Assembly (NCBI GenBank): GCA_963726365.1 | Contig: CAVSCI010000012.1 | Location: 1 to 64,000, forward strand | Direction of reading: 5' to 3' | DNA length: 64,000 nt | From: JAABQG01 sp963726365 | Lineage (GTDB): Bacteria > Pseudomonadota > Gammaproteobacteria > Burkholderiales > Burkholderiaceae_C | Shown: one piece after another, positions 28,421-38,226 of the stretch | Position numbering within the stretch: the first letter of the stretch is position 1 | Layout of the letters: each line of letters begins with the position of its first letter | The notes under the pieces: generated by a model | What the model was told of the DNA's origin: nothing | Database searches by the model: none | The model's input: only the letters and a program-made list of their open reading frames with translations | Translations under genes and position numbers: made by a program

Positions 28421-30508
28421 ATGTCCCCCACGTCCCCGAAGCCCGCGCCGCGCCAGCTTTTTGTCACCACCGCCCTGCCGTATGCCAACGGCAACTTCCA
28501 CATCGGCCACATCATGGAATACATCCAGGCCGATATCTGGGTGCGGTTCCAGCGCATGCAGGGCCACACGGTGCATTTCGTCTGTGCCGACGACGCCCAT
28601 GGCGCGCCGATCATGATCGCGGCCGAGAAGGCCGGCAAGACGCCGCAACAGTTCGTGGCCGACATCGCCGCCGGGCGCAAGCCCTACCTGGACGGTTTTC
28701 ACATCGCCTTTGACAACTGGCATTCCACCGATGCGCCGGAAAACCACGAACTGGCCCAGGCAATCTACCGCGACCTGAAGGCCGCCGGCCTGATCGCCAC
28801 CAAGACCATCGAGCAGTTTTTCGACCCGGACAAGAACATGTTCCTGCCCGACCGCTTCATCAAGGGCGAATGCCCCAAGTGCGGCACGAAAGACCAGTAT
28901 GGCGACAACTGCGAGAACTGTGGCGCGGTCTATGCCCCGACGGAGCTGAAGAACCCGTACTCGGCCCTGAGCGGTGTGACCCCGGTGCTGCGCAATTCGG
29001 AGCATTACTTCTTCAAGCTGTCCGACCCGCGTTGTGTGGCTTACCTGGAGCAGTGGACGCAGGAAAGCGGCCACCTGCAGACCGAGGTCTACAACAAGAT
29101 CAAGGAATGGCTCACGCCGGTTGAAAGTGTCGATGGATCAGCCGTCCATGGCCTGGCCGACTGGGACATCAGCCGCGACGCGCCCTACTTCGGCATCGAA
29201 ATTCCTGATGCACCCGGCAAGTATTTCTATGTCTGGCTCGACGCGCCGATCGGGTACCTGGCCTCGCTGAAGAACCATTTCGGCAAGATCGGCGTGGATT
29301 ACGACGCCTTCATGGCCGACCCGGCGACCGAGCAGTACCACTTCATCGGCAAGGACATCATCACCTTCCACACGCTGTTCTGGCCGGCGCTGCTGCATTT
29401 CAGCGGGCGCAAGACGCCCAACGCGGTGTTCGTGCACGGTTTTCTGACCGTGAACAGCGAGAAGATGAGCAAGAGCCGCGGCACCGGGCTGGACCCGCTG
29501 AAGTACCTCAGCCTGGGCATGAACCCGGAATGGCTGCGCTACTACATCGCCGCCAAGCTCAACAGCCGCAACGAAGACGTGGAATTCAGCCCCGAGGATT
29601 TCATGGCGCGGGTGAACGCCGACCTGGTGGGCAAATACATCAATATCGCGTCGCGCTCGGCGGGCTTCATCAGCAAGCGTTTTGGCGGTCTGCTGGGCGA
29701 GGTCTCAGCAGACGGCGATGCCCTGCTGGAACACCTGCGCGATGCCCTGCCGGTGATTGCCGAACTCTATGCCGAGCGCGAGTATGGCAAGGCGCTGCGC
29801 GAGACCATGCTGCTGGCCGACCGCGTGAACGAGTACGTGGACCAGAACAAACCCTGGGAGCTGGCCAAGCAGGCTGGCATGGAGGCGCGCCTGCACGATG
29901 TCTGCACCACCTGCATCCAGGCGTTCCGGTTGCTGACGACCTGCCTCAAGCCTGTGCTGCCCGCACTGGCCGAGCAGGTAGAAGCTTTTCTCAAGGTGGC
30001 GCCGCTGACGTTCGTCAACGCCGCCTTGCGCATGGACGCGGGCCACGCCATCGGCGACTACAAGCACCTGATGCAGCGCGTGGACACGAAGCAGCTCGAC
30101 GCGCTGTTCGAGGCGCCCGCGCTGCCTGAGCCCGAGAAGATCCTGCCCGGCGGCGAGCCAATCGCCCCCCTGATCACCATCGACGATTTCGCGAAGATCG
30201 ACCTGCGCATCGCGCTGATCGTCAACTGCGAGGCCGTGGAAGGCTCGACCAAGCTGCTACGTCTGACGCTGGACCTGGGCGAAGGCAAGACGCGAAACGT
30301 CTTCAGCGGCATCGCCAGCGCCTACAAGCCCTCAGACCTGGTCGGCAAGCTGACCGTGATGGTGGCCAACCTGGCGCCGCGCAAGATGAAGTTTGGCGTC
30401 AGCGAAGGCATGGTGCTGGCCGCCAGCCACGCCGACGAAAAAGCCGAGCCAGGCATCTACGTGCTCACACCCTCAGCGGGCGCGCTGCCCGGGATGCGGG
30501 TGCGTTAA
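28421..30508 (+). CDS. metG: Methionyl-tRNA synthetase
   Basis: Charges tRNA-Met. 695 residues, class I: HIGH in FHIGHIMEY, KMSKS in SEKMSKSRG, and a zinc knuckle CPKC/CENC in the connective region. The last 110 residues are the EMAP/Trbp111-like tRNA-binding dimerisation domain (DFAKIDLRIALIV ... LAPRKMKFGVSEGMVLAA). A -10-like TATAAA lies at 28385-28390. The frame is intact over 2.1 kb. Its 3' end overlaps the convergent receptor gene by 44 bases. Confidence 0.97.
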   Translation: MSPTSPKPAPRQLFVTTALPYANGNFHIGHIMEYIQADIWVRFQRMQGHTVHFVCADDAHGAPIMIAAEKAGKTPQQFVADIAAGRKPYLDGFHIAFDNWHSTDAPENHELAQAIYRDLKAAGLIATKTIEQFFDPDKNMFLPDRFIKGECPKCGTKDQYGDNCENCGAVYAPTELKNPYSALSGVTPVLRNSEHYFFKLSDPRCVAYLEQWTQESGHLQTEVYNKIKEWLTPVESVDGSAVHGLADWDISRDAPYFGIEIPDAPGKYFYVWLDAPIGYLASLKNHFGKIGVDYDAFMADPATEQYHFIGKDIITFHTLFWPALLHFSGRKTPNAVFVHGFLTVNSEKMSKSRGTGLDPLKYLSLGMNPEWLRYYIAAKLNSRNEDVEFSPEDFMARVNADLVGKYINIASRSAGFISKRFGGLLGEVSADGDALLEHLRDALPVIAELYAEREYGKALRETMLLADRVNEYVDQNKPWELAKQAGMEARLHDVCTTCIQAFRLLTTCLKPVLPALAEQVEAFLKVAPLTFVNAALRMDAGHAIGDYKHLMQRVDTKQLDALFEAPALPEPEKILPGGEPIAPLITIDDFAKIDLRIALIVNCEAVEGSTKLLRLTLDLGEGKTRNVFSGIASAYKPSDLVGKLTVMVANLAPRKMKFGVSEGMVLAASHADEKAEPGIYVLTPSAGALPGMRVR

Positions 30509-32237
30509 CAGACGACGCAATCCGGATCACGCGCTGCGGTGCGGCGGCGATATCGTCCAGCAGCCTCTCCAGATCCGCCAGCAGGATATCTGCATCACTT
30601 GCCTCGTGGGCCGTGAGGGTCAGCGCGACATAGAACCGGATCGTGAGACCGGCAGGCATGCGCGATGAATAGGACAGCCCGCGTGCCACCACGCGGGCCG
30701 CTTCATGCATGGCCTGTTCTTCGCTGAGTGTGCGCTCCAGGATCACGACGAAGTCGCCGTCCCTCAGGCGCCCCGCCGTGTCACCTTCACGCGTGATGAG
30801 TGCCAGGCATGAGGCGGCGTGCAGGGTTGCCCCGGCCATCACCTGGATGCCGTGCTGCGCCAGGATTTCCTTGAGATTGCCCACCCGCACCCGCATCACG
30901 CAAGCCTGGCCGGGCTGCGTGGACAAGCGGTGCACCAGATGGTCGACCCGTTCGCGTGTCAGCCGGTCATTCACCAGGCCCGTGACCGGGTCGCGTGTCT
31001 GCAGGGCAGCGCGTCGCACCAGCGCATCGCGGCGGTCTCGGCTGCGCATGTAAAGACCGATCATCAACAGCGGAATTTCAATGGCGGCGCCGATCTGGGC
31101 GCCGTACTGCGTCACCATGTTCATCGGCATGACACCGAGGTTGCGCATCACCGTGAAAATGGCGCCGGCATACATGGCCGACAAACCGCCGACGAGCCAC
31201 CAGCCGTGCACCGAACGGGTACGCGAATACCAGACCAGGGAACCCACGAGCAGGGGGATGCCCGCCAGAAAGAAGAAGTTCGCGAACCGGAAAACCGGAT
31301 CACGCCCAAGCGTTGCGAACAGGGTTGCAATGACCAGTGCGGCGGCGGCGTAGCCCACGAGCAGCCAGCCCAGCCAGCGCGAGGGGACCGGAGAGACGAC
31401 CGCACGGACAAACCATGCGGCTGCCGCCAAAGCCACCATGGGAAGGACCGTGGCCGACAGATCATTCCATGCCGCATGGTCAGGCCAGAAGAACAGGCCC
31501 GCCACGCCCGTCAGGCTGCTCTGGATCAGCGCCAGGGAAATGACGTACACCGAATAGATGGCATGGACGGGCTCGCGCAGCGTGAACGCATTCGTCAACC
31601 CCAGAATCACCACCAGTGCCACCAGGCCCAGGTACATGCCCAGCAACAGCACCAGACGCTGGTGATCCGCTTCAAACGATGCCCGCTCCTCGATACGCCA
31701 GGGGAAAGTCACGGTGTGCGAGTTCTGCACCCGAAGCAGCAACTTGCGCTCTGGCATGCTGGCCGGCTCCACCGGCAACACCGGGAACAGGTGCGGAATC
31801 GCCCAGCGCGACACCGCCAGGTCGTCGCCTGAAACCCATTCACGCCAGCCAAGGCCGCCGGCATCGCGCGCGAACAGCCGCATCGAGTTCAGCCCAGGGT
31901 AGGGGATCAGCAGCACTGAAGGGACCGGCAAGGCGGTTGCCGGCACATCCAGCCAGAACCAGACCGCCGCGGTGCCGCGGGTCGGGTAGAAAGTCGTCGG
32001 AGAATAAGCTTGGCCCTGCCCGGCGCGCAGACCAGCCAGGGCTTCGTCCGGACCCAGTTGCCCCTGCGGGTCGACCAGCACCTTGCCAGCAAGAAATCCA
32101 CCCGGCCCGAAGGTTTCGCCATTGGCAAAGCCGGGCCATGCCAGCCAAGCCATCGACAGCAGCAACAGACAACATCGAAGTATCTTCACGCGCGGTATCT
32201 TCAGGTCTTCCAGGGACTGTAGCATCCGGCCGAGCAC
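30465..32237 (-). CDS. 7TM-DISM receptor with degenerate GGDEF domain
   Basis: Membrane sensor protein, 590 residues: a signal peptide (LRCCLLLLSMAWLAW), a periplasmic 7TMR-DISMED2-like domain to about 200, seven hydrophobic helices at about 200-400, then a GGDEF-like domain. The usual D-x-TGL-x-N entry is kept (DPVTGLVNDR), but the catalytic GGDEF is RDGDF, so diguanylate cyclase activity is unlikely; GTP binding or a pure signalling role is possible. The gene ends 44 bases inside metG on the other strand. The start is uncertain; an ATG four codons on, or a GTG before the signal peptide, would also work. Confidence 0.8.
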   Translation of the reverse strand: MLGRMLQSLEDLKIPRVKILRCCLLLLSMAWLAWPGFANGETFGPGGFLAGKVLVDPQGQLGPDEALAGLRAGQGQAYSPTTFYPTRGTAAVWFWLDVPATALPVPSVLLIPYPGLNSMRLFARDAGGLGWREWVSGDDLAVSRWAIPHLFPVLPVEPASMPERKLLLRVQNSHTVTFPWRIEERASFEADHQRLVLLLGMYLGLVALVVILGLTNAFTLREPVHAIYSVYVISLALIQSSLTGVAGLFFWPDHAAWNDLSATVLPMVALAAAAWFVRAVVSPVPSRWLGWLLVGYAAAALVIATLFATLGRDPVFRFANFFFLAGIPLLVGSLVWYSRTRSVHGWWLVGGLSAMYAGAIFTVMRNLGVMPMNMVTQYGAQIGAAIEIPLLMIGLYMRSRDRRDALVRRAALQTRDPVTGLVNDRLTRERVDHLVHRLSTQPGQACVMRVRVGNLKEILAQHGIQVMAGATLHAASCLALITREGDTAGRLRDGDFVVILERTLSEEQAMHEAARVVARGLSYSSRMPAGLTIRFYVALTLTAHEASDADILLADLERLLDDIAAAPQRVIRIASSVNAPASRAARPLRV

Positions 32238-32358
32238 TTGTGGGCCCCCTGTTCACCCGACGTTGCTGACGCGCAAGCACCCTTGGCCACCTCCAGAGGC
32301 CGACTGCAAAGGGCGCAAAATGGTGTCCCCTTGCGCCAACTCGCCCACTGACATTCCC

Positions 32359-34048
32359 ATGCGCCGCCCCTCACCTGACTTCAAACCACGCCTGTTCGTC
32401 GCAATGAAAGACTATTCCAGGGATCGCTTCGTGCGCGACGTGGGCGCCGGGTTGACAGTCGGCGTGGTGGCGCTCCCGTTGGGGATGGCCTTTGCGATTG
32501 CCTCCGGCCTCAAGCCCGAGGCCGGCATCTTCACGGCCATCATCGCCGGCTTCCTGATTTCGCTGCTGGGTGGCAGTCGCGTGCAGATCGGCGGACCGGC
32601 CGGCGCATTCATCGTGATCGTCTATGGCATCGTCGAGCGTTTCGGACTGGGCAACCTGATCATCGCCACCGCCATGTCCGGCGTGTTGCTGTTCCTGATG
32701 GGACTGTTCAAGCTCGGCACGCTGATCCGCTTCATTCCCATCACCGTCGTGATCGGCTTCACCAATGGCATCGCGGTGCTGATTGCGCTTTCACAGGTCA
32801 AGGATTTTCTGGGCTTGCAGGTTGCCGCCATGCCGGCAGACTTCTTCGGGATGCTGTCCACGCTGAGCGCTGCGATCCATACCTTCAATCCCGTTGCGTT
32901 CGTCGATTGCGCTGGCGTCGCTGGCGACCATCGTGGCCTGGCAGTTCTTCATGCCCAAGATCGGCGGCGGGATTCAGTTCACCGGCAAGCTCACGCCCGA
33001 TCCCGGGGTCGATCGTCGCGCTGGTTCTGGCCACCGTGGCCGTGTGGCTGCTGGGCCTGCCGGTGGAGACCATCGGCAGCCGCTTCGGCGGCATCCCGTC
33101 CGGCCTGCCCGCGTTCGCCTGGCCTGCGTTCAGTTGGGAGTCGGCCAAGTTCCTGCTGATTCCCACGCTCACGCTGGCGCTGCTGGGCGCCATCGAGTCA
33201 CTGCTGTGCGCGCGGGTCGCCGACGGCATGATTGACGACCGTCACGACCCGAACCAGGAACTCATGGCCCAGGGCATCGCCAATTTCGTGACACCTTTTT
33301 TCGGCGGCATGCCCGCCACCGGCACCATCGCGCGCACCGTGACCAACATCAAGAGCGGCGCCTCCAGCCCGGTTGCCGGCATGGTGCACTTCGGTCAGCC
33401 TGCTCGATCGTGATCCTGGTGGCCGCGCCGCTGGCGGCCCACATCCCGCTGGCGTCACTGGCCGCCATCCTGATGTTCGTCGCCTGGAACATGGGCGAGT
33501 GGCGCGAGTTCATCCACCTGCGCCAGTACCGCATGCCGTACCGCGTCACGCTGCTGGCCGTGTTCTTCCTGACCGTGGTGTTCGACCTGACGGTGGCCGT
33601 CGAGGTGGGCCTGGTCGCGGCCTGCGTCACCTTCATCTACCGCATCTCCAGCCTCTCGCGCAGCGAGACCGTCACCGCCGCCGACCGCCCCTGCTGGCCG
33701 GTACGGAGGGCCGGGTGCAGGTGTGCCGCCTGTACGGCGCGCTGTTCTTCGGCGCGGTCAAGCTGGTCGAGGCGCTTGAAGACCATCTGCCCGGCGAGGT
33801 GCTGGTGGTCGACCTCAAGAACGTGATCTACATCGATTCGTCCGGCGCCGACAGCCTGATGAGCCTAAGCGCACCTGCAGCAAGCGGGCGTGCGACTGAT
33901 CGTCTGCGGCCTGATGCACCAGCCGCTGGACATGGCGCGACGCTGCGGCTTTACCGATGCTGTCCCCGCACAGGATCAGTACCCCGACACTTGCCTCCGG
34001 CCTGGCCGCCGCCACCGCGTGGGCCAGCCTTCGGCGGCTGAACGCTAG
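32359..34048 (+). pseudogene. SulP family anion transporter, frame broken five or more times
   Basis: Inner-membrane SulP/SLC26 transporter (sulfate, bicarbonate or dicarboxylate) with a C-terminal STAS domain. Family motifs appear in succession in different frames: LTVGVVALPLGMAFAIASG and GGSRVQIGGPAGAFIVIVYG, then ALLGAIESLLCARVADGM, FFGGMPATGTIARTVTN, and STAS VVDLKNVIYIDSSGADSL. Shifts lie near 32900 and 32997 (extra base each), 33391-33407 (net -1), 33690 (C run one short) and 33870 (extra base). The corrected frame ends at the TAG 34046-34048, overlapping the next gene's stop. Five breaks in 1.7 kb make this the most damaged gene here. Confidence 0.8.
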
Positions 34049-34545
34049 CGCCCGCCGCGGTTCTCGTTCGCCTCCGGGTCGGGCACGGAGAGGGTGCGCA
34101 CGACCCGGTCTTCGGGGCTGAAGATCACGGTAAACACCATCGCCGTGTTGGGTGCGTCGAGGTAGCGCCAGTCGGCATGCACCTCGCGCTTGCGTTCGTA
34201 GGGTGTGATCTTCGCAGGCTTGCCCAGCAGCTTGCGCACATCGTCCCGGCTCATGCCAGGCTGCACTTTGGCGAAGTTGGCCGGCGTGAGCACCTGGCGC
34301 AGCGCGTTCATCCGGCCGTCCGGGCCGACGGTGATCATGTAGTTGCGCTGACCGGCGGGCTGGCGGTTGTATTCGAATGTGCGCCCACCGCCCGGTGTGT
34401 CCCAGACCTTTTCGGGCTCACCGAACTTCGCGCGGACATCGGCCTCGGTGGCCACGCCCTCCTCGAGTTCGCTGATGCGCCGGTCGTCGCAAGCCACCAG
34501 AACGAACAGCGCCAGCAGCCCGCCCCCGATCAAAATGGTCTTCAT
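34045..34545 (-). CDS. BamE/SmpA-like outer-membrane lipoprotein
   Basis: 166 residues with a lipoprotein signal MKTILIGGGLLALFVLVAC, where the lipidated Cys is followed by DDRR. The mature part holds two BamE/OmlA-like units: EGVATEADVRAKFGEPEKVW and PGMSRDDVRKLLGKPAKITPY. It may be a paralogue of BamE in outer-membrane assembly. The ATG at 34545 fits the signal peptide; a start 17 codons upstream does not. It converges with the SulP gene, the two stops overlapping in CTAG. Confidence 0.8.
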   Translation of the reverse strand: MKTILIGGGLLALFVLVACDDRRISELEEGVATEADVRAKFGEPEKVWDTPGGGRTFEYNRQPAGQRNYMITVGPDGRMNALRQVLTPANFAKVQPGMSRDDVRKLLGKPAKITPYERKREVHADWRYLDAPNTAMVFTVIFSPEDRVVRTLSVPDPEANENRGGR

Positions 34546-34610
34546 CCTGGCATCCCCGGTAAAATGACGGATTCCTCCACCCTGGAGGTTTGCCACAAAG
34601 GCTACAGTTT

Positions 34611-34823
34611 ATGTCCCTCACCCGCATCTTCCGCCGCCCCGACTACAGCTCCGAATACACCCAGTTCATGGACCAGCTCAAGGCGAAAAAGCCGCAACTG
34701 CTGGAACAGCAGATCGCAGGACGTGCCCTGTTGTGGGACAAGGCGCAGGACCGGGATGCACTCGCAGAGTTCGACGAGGCCCGGGTGCCGCAGCAGCCCT
34801 ACGTTTACCAGAATCACGGCTGA
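34611..34823 (+). CDS. DUF3460 family small protein
   Basis: 70 residues beginning MSLTRIFRRPDYSSEYTQF. Small conserved betaproteobacterial protein of unknown function, normally found beside scpA/panC-type genes as it is here. No membrane segment or cysteine motif. It reads toward scpA, 67 bases away. Confidence 0.8.
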   Translation: MSLTRIFRRPDYSSEYTQFMDQLKAKKPQLLEQQIAGRALLWDKAQDRDALAEFDEARVPQQPYVYQNHG

Positions 34824-34867
34824 TTTGACGCCTTTTCTGACGCCAGCCAGCGTCAAATGGCCACTGC

Positions 34868-34890
34868 AAGCTATTCATTAGATAGCACTC
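34868..34890. repeat. Short repeat remnant abutting the scpA start
   Basis: AAGCTATTCATTAGATAGCA ends two or three bases before the scpA ATG. The AGCTAT/ATAGC ends match one arm of the dispersed repeat family; the central ACGCTGG core is missing. Confidence 0.4.
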
Positions 34891-35748
34891 ATGACGAGTT
34901 CCAATGACGCCGCGCTGGCGCAACTGAGCGCGGCGCCCGCTCCGCCCGGCATGCCCGAGGTCGTGGACCACATCGCCGTGGCCCGGCTGTATGGCGAACC
35001 ACTGTTCGCACTGCCCACCGACCTCTACATTCCGCCCGACGCGCTGGAGGTGTTCCTGGAGGCCTTCGAGGGGCCGCTGGACCTGCTGCTCTACCTGATC
35101 CGCAAGCAGAACTTCAACATCCTGGACATCCCCATGGCCGGCGTCACGCGCCAGTACCTGAGCTATGTGGAGGAAATCCGCGGGCGCAACCTGGAGCTCG
35201 CCGCCGAATACCTGCTGATGGCGGCGATGCTGATCGAGATCAAGTCGCGCATGCTGCTGCCGCCGCGCAAGGTCGTCGAAGGCCAGGAACCCGAAGACCC
35301 GCGCGCCGAGCTGGTGCGCCGCCTGCTGGAATACGAGCAGATGAAGCTGGCGGCAGCGCAGCTCAATGCAATGCCGCAGGCAGGTCGCGACTACATCCGG
35401 GCGCAAGTCCACATCGAACAATCGCTGCGGCCGCGTTTTCCCGACGTCAGCCTGGCCGACCTGCAGGATGCCTGGCGCGACATGCTCAAGCGCGCACGGC
35501 TGGTGCAGCACCACACCATCACCCGGGAGGAGCTCAGCGTGCGCGAGCACATGAGCATGGTGCTGCGCAAGCTGCAAGGGCGCCGCTTCATCGAATTCGA
35601 AGCCTTGTTCGACCCGTCCAAAGGCACGCCCGTGCTGGTGGTCACCTTCATCGCCTTGCTGGAGCTGGCCAAGGAAACGCTGATCGAGATCATTCAGGCG
35701 GAGGCTTTCGCACCCATCTACGTGCGGCTGTCTTACACGCCGACCTGA
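34891..35748 (+). CDS. scpA: Segregation and condensation protein A
   Basis: Kleisin partner of SMC and ScpB in chromosome condensation. 285 residues: the conserved N-terminal FEGPLDLLLYLIRKQNFNILDIP, the RREE-type LAAEYLLMAAMLIEIKSRMLLP helix, and the C-terminal winged helix with VVTFIALLELAKE. Frame intact. The stop is 3 bases from the convergent gpsA stop. Confidence 0.95.
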   Translation: MTSSNDAALAQLSAAPAPPGMPEVVDHIAVARLYGEPLFALPTDLYIPPDALEVFLEAFEGPLDLLLYLIRKQNFNILDIPMAGVTRQYLSYVEEIRGRNLELAAEYLLMAAMLIEIKSRMLLPPRKVVEGQEPEDPRAELVRRLLEYEQMKLAAAQLNAMPQAGRDYIRAQVHIEQSLRPRFPDVSLADLQDAWRDMLKRARLVQHHTITREELSVREHMSMVLRKLQGRRFIEFEALFDPSKGTPVLVVTFIALLELAKETLIEIIQAEAFAPIYVRLSYTPT

Positions 35749-35751
35749 GTC

Positions 35752-36777
35752 TCAGAGGCCCTCGTCGCGCGCTTCGCGACCCATCAGGGCAGCCACAGCC
35801 TGTGCCGGCTGGAGCGCGCCATCCAGCAGCGCCACAACGCCCTCGCTGATCGGCATGTCCACGCCCAGCGAACGCGCGCGCTGCACCACCGTGCGCGCGC
35901 TGTAGACGCCTTCGGCAACATGACCCAGCGAATCCACGGCCTGCTGCAGCGTCATGCCTTGCGCCAGCAACTGGCCGACCCGGCGGTTGCGGCTCAGGTC
36001 GCCAGTGGCCGTCAACACCAGATCGCCCAGGCCTGAAAGCCCCATGAAGGTCTCGGCCCTGGCGCCCAGCGCCAGGCCCAGGCGCGTCATCTCGGCCAGG
36101 CCCCGGGTGATCAACGCGGCACGCGCGTTCAACCCCAGGTTCAGACCATCGCAAAGCCCCGTGGCGATCGCCAGCACGTTCTTCACGGCACCGCCGACTT
36201 CAACCCCCACGAGATCTTCGCTGGCATAAACGCGCAGTGTCGGGCTGTGAAAGGCCGCCACCAGCGCGTCACGCACCGTCGCGTGCTCGCTGGCGGCCAC
36301 CAGCGCCGTGGGCCGACCCTGCGCCACCTCCAGCGCAAAACTTGGTCCACTGAGGGCGCCCGCCATCAGCGCCGGCGCCACCTGGGCGCGGATTTCGTGA
36401 CCCAGCATCCCGATGGACGGCGCTTGTCCGCCGGTCTGCGGCGCCTCGAAGCCCTTGCACAGCCAGGCCACCGGGGCGCGGCAACCCTGCAAGGCCATGA
36501 GCGTGGCGCGCAGCCCTGCCATGGGCGTGGCAATGATGACCAGATCGTTCGGGTGCGCGGATGCCACCAGCGCGTCGGCAGGCGCGCAATGCAGCGCCAC
36601 TGTGGCCGGCAGGACCACGCCGGGCAGATAGCGGGCGTTTTCCCGGGCTGCCTGCATGGCCTGGACCTGTTCCGGATCACGGGCCCACAGCTGTACCGTG
36701 TGCCCGCCCGGATGCCGGGCCGCACTGACGGCCAGCGCCGTGCCCCAGGCGCCCGCGCCGAAAACTATGATTTTCAT
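35752..36777 (-). CDS. gpsA: Glycerol-3-phosphate dehydrogenase [NAD(P)+]
   Basis: Makes sn-glycerol-3-phosphate from dihydroxyacetone phosphate for phospholipids. 341 residues: Rossmann GAGAWGTALA at the N-terminus, VEVGGAVKNVLAIATG with the catalytic Lys, and GLSGLGDLVLTATG near the end. It closes the rhodanese-grxC-secB-gpsA run. The start codon lies within a dispersed repeat copy. Confidence 0.96.
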   Translation of the reverse strand: MKIIVFGAGAWGTALAVSAARHPGGHTVQLWARDPEQVQAMQAARENARYLPGVVLPATVALHCAPADALVASAHPNDLVIIATPMAGLRATLMALQGCRAPVAWLCKGFEAPQTGGQAPSIGMLGHEIRAQVAPALMAGALSGPSFALEVAQGRPTALVAASEHATVRDALVAAFHSPTLRVYASEDLVGVEVGGAVKNVLAIATGLCDGLNLGLNARAALITRGLAEMTRLGLALGARAETFMGLSGLGDLVLTATGDLSRNRRVGQLLAQGMTLQQAVDSLGHVAEGVYSARTVVQRARSLGVDMPISEGVVALLDGALQPAQAVAALMGREARDEGL

Positions 36778-36823
36778 AGCACTACTGAACCATTCGGCGC
36801 TGGAGAATGGCCATTTTCATACC
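36772..36823. repeat. Dispersed short repeat over the gpsA start
   Basis: TTTCATAGCACTACTGAACC followed by ATTCGGCGCTGGAGAATGGC and CATTTTC fills the secB-gpsA gap and includes the gpsA initiation codon on the minus strand. It is one of the best-preserved family members. Confidence 0.65.
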
Positions 36824-36827
36824 GAAA

Positions 36828-37283
36828 TCACTGGTTCGTGATGGGCGCAGCCTGGCCGGCGGCCTGCGCCTGCTGCTGCTCGTACATGGCCTGGAAGTTG
36901 ATCTCGGCCAGATGCACCGGCGGAAAACCGCCTCGGGTGATCATGTCGGCCACATTGCCGCGCAGATAGGGATAGACGATCTGCGGGCAGGCAATGCCCA
37001 TGATCGGGCCCATCTGGTCGTCCGGCAGGTTGCGGATCTCGAAAATGCCGGCCTGCTTGCATTCGACGAGGAAAACGGTGCGGTCCTTGATCTTGGTCTG
37101 CACCGTGGCGGTGACGCAGACTTCGAACACGCCCTCCGCCACCGGGGTGGCTTCCACGGCAAGCTGGATGTCCACGGCGGGCTGCTCCTGCTCGAGCAGG
37201 ATCGCGGGCGAATTGGGCTGCTCCAGCGAAGACTCTTTCAGGTAGACGCGCTGGATCTGGAAAACGGGGTCAAGGTCGGCCAT
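36828..37283 (-). CDS. secB: Protein-export chaperone SecB
   Basis: Tetrameric cytoplasmic chaperone that delivers preproteins to SecA. 151 residues, typical length; FQIQRVYLKESSLEQPN at the N-terminus and GGFPPVHLAEINF near the C-terminus are family signatures. The start MADLDPVFQ at 37283 is chosen over frames 26 codons upstream, which lack similarity. Confidence 0.96.
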   Translation of the reverse strand: MADLDPVFQIQRVYLKESSLEQPNSPAILLEQEQPAVDIQLAVEATPVAEGVFEVCVTATVQTKIKDRTVFLVECKQAGIFEIRNLPDDQMGPIMGIACPQIVYPYLRGNVADMITRGGFPPVHLAEINFQAMYEQQQAQAAGQAAPITNQ

Positions 37284-37449
37284 GGAAACTCTCGGTTGGA
37301 ATGGGAAAGGGAAAAGAGGGGGAGGGTCGGGACAATGGAGGACTCGCTGCAAACTGCCCACAGCGGGTTCCGCGTCAGAACGGGGGGGATTATCTCAGGT
37401 GCGTGGCCGTCGTCCGATCGGAAGCCGTGTCAGCGCGCGGACAGCGTGC

Positions 37450-37710
37450 TCAGGCGGCTTCCAGCAAGGGCATCAGGGCGCCCTTGCGGTCCAGCGCCAC
37501 CAGGTCGTCATGGCCGCCGACATGCGTGGCGCCGATAAAGATCTGCGGCACGGTGCGCTGGCGGGTGATCTCCATCATCCTGACACGTTCGTCCGGGTTG
37601 AGGTCCACGCGGATTTCCTCGATCTGCGCGACCCCTTTTGACTTCAGGATCTGCTTGGCGCGAATGCAGTAAGGGCAGACGGCGGTGGTGTACATCTTCA
37701 CGGCTTGCAT
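37450..37710 (-). CDS. grxC: Glutaredoxin 3
   Basis: 86-residue dithiol glutaredoxin with active site CPYC in VCPYCIRAKQIL, cis-Pro TVPQIFIG and the GGHDDL glutathione-binding turn. The ATG at 37710 begins MQAVKMYTT; longer upstream frames run into the rhodanese gene. It follows the rhodanese gene by 14 bases. Confidence 0.95.
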   Translation of the reverse strand: MQAVKMYTTAVCPYCIRAKQILKSKGVAQIEEIRVDLNPDERVRMMEITRQRTVPQIFIGATHVGGHDDLVALDRKGALMPLLEAA

Positions 37711-37724
37711 GGCGATCCTCGGGT

Positions 37725-38135
37725 TCAGGCTTTCTCGACTGGCAGGTTGGCGTCTCTCCAGGCGCGCATGCCGCCCGAAAGCGAATGGGCCTGTTCGTAG
37801 CCCAGCTTTTTTGCAATCGCCACGGCCCGGCTCGAGCGTGCGCCAGAGGCGCATACCAGAATCACCGGCAAGGCCTTGTTCTTGATCATGCCGGGCAGTT
37901 TCTGCTCCAGTTCACCCAACGGCGCGTGCTTCGCGCCCGCCACATGTCCGGCGGCATACTCCGAAGCCTCGCACACATCCACAACCACCGCTTTTTCGCG
38001 GTTGATCAGCTGCACTGCGCCACTGGCCGTCAGCGAGCCTGGGCGTGCGCCGCTCGAAATCACGGGCCACGCCAGCATGCCGGCAGACGCCAGCGCCACG
38101 GCAATCAACATCCAGTTGTCCATCAAAAACTTCAC
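37725..38135 (-). CDS. Membrane-anchored rhodanese domain protein
   Basis: 136 residues: one N-terminal transmembrane helix (WMLIAVALASAGMLAWPVI), then a rhodanese domain with the catalytic loop VCASGARSSRA. A sulfur-carrying or thiol role is probable. It is the first gene of the conserved rhodanese-grxC-secB-gpsA cluster and is divergent from gpmA. Confidence 0.9.
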   Translation of the reverse strand: MKFLMDNWMLIAVALASAGMLAWPVISSGARPGSLTASGAVQLINREKAVVVDVCEASEYAAGHVAGAKHAPLGELEQKLPGMIKNKALPVILVCASGARSSRAVAIAKKLGYEQAHSLSGGMRAWRDANLPVEKA

Positions 38136-38226
38136 TTCGCACCTTTCGTGAGCGGCCTAAAACAACCCGGATTCTAGAATGGAGGGTTAATTCCGGTATT
38201 TTCCTTCGCTAAAACACCCGATCACC

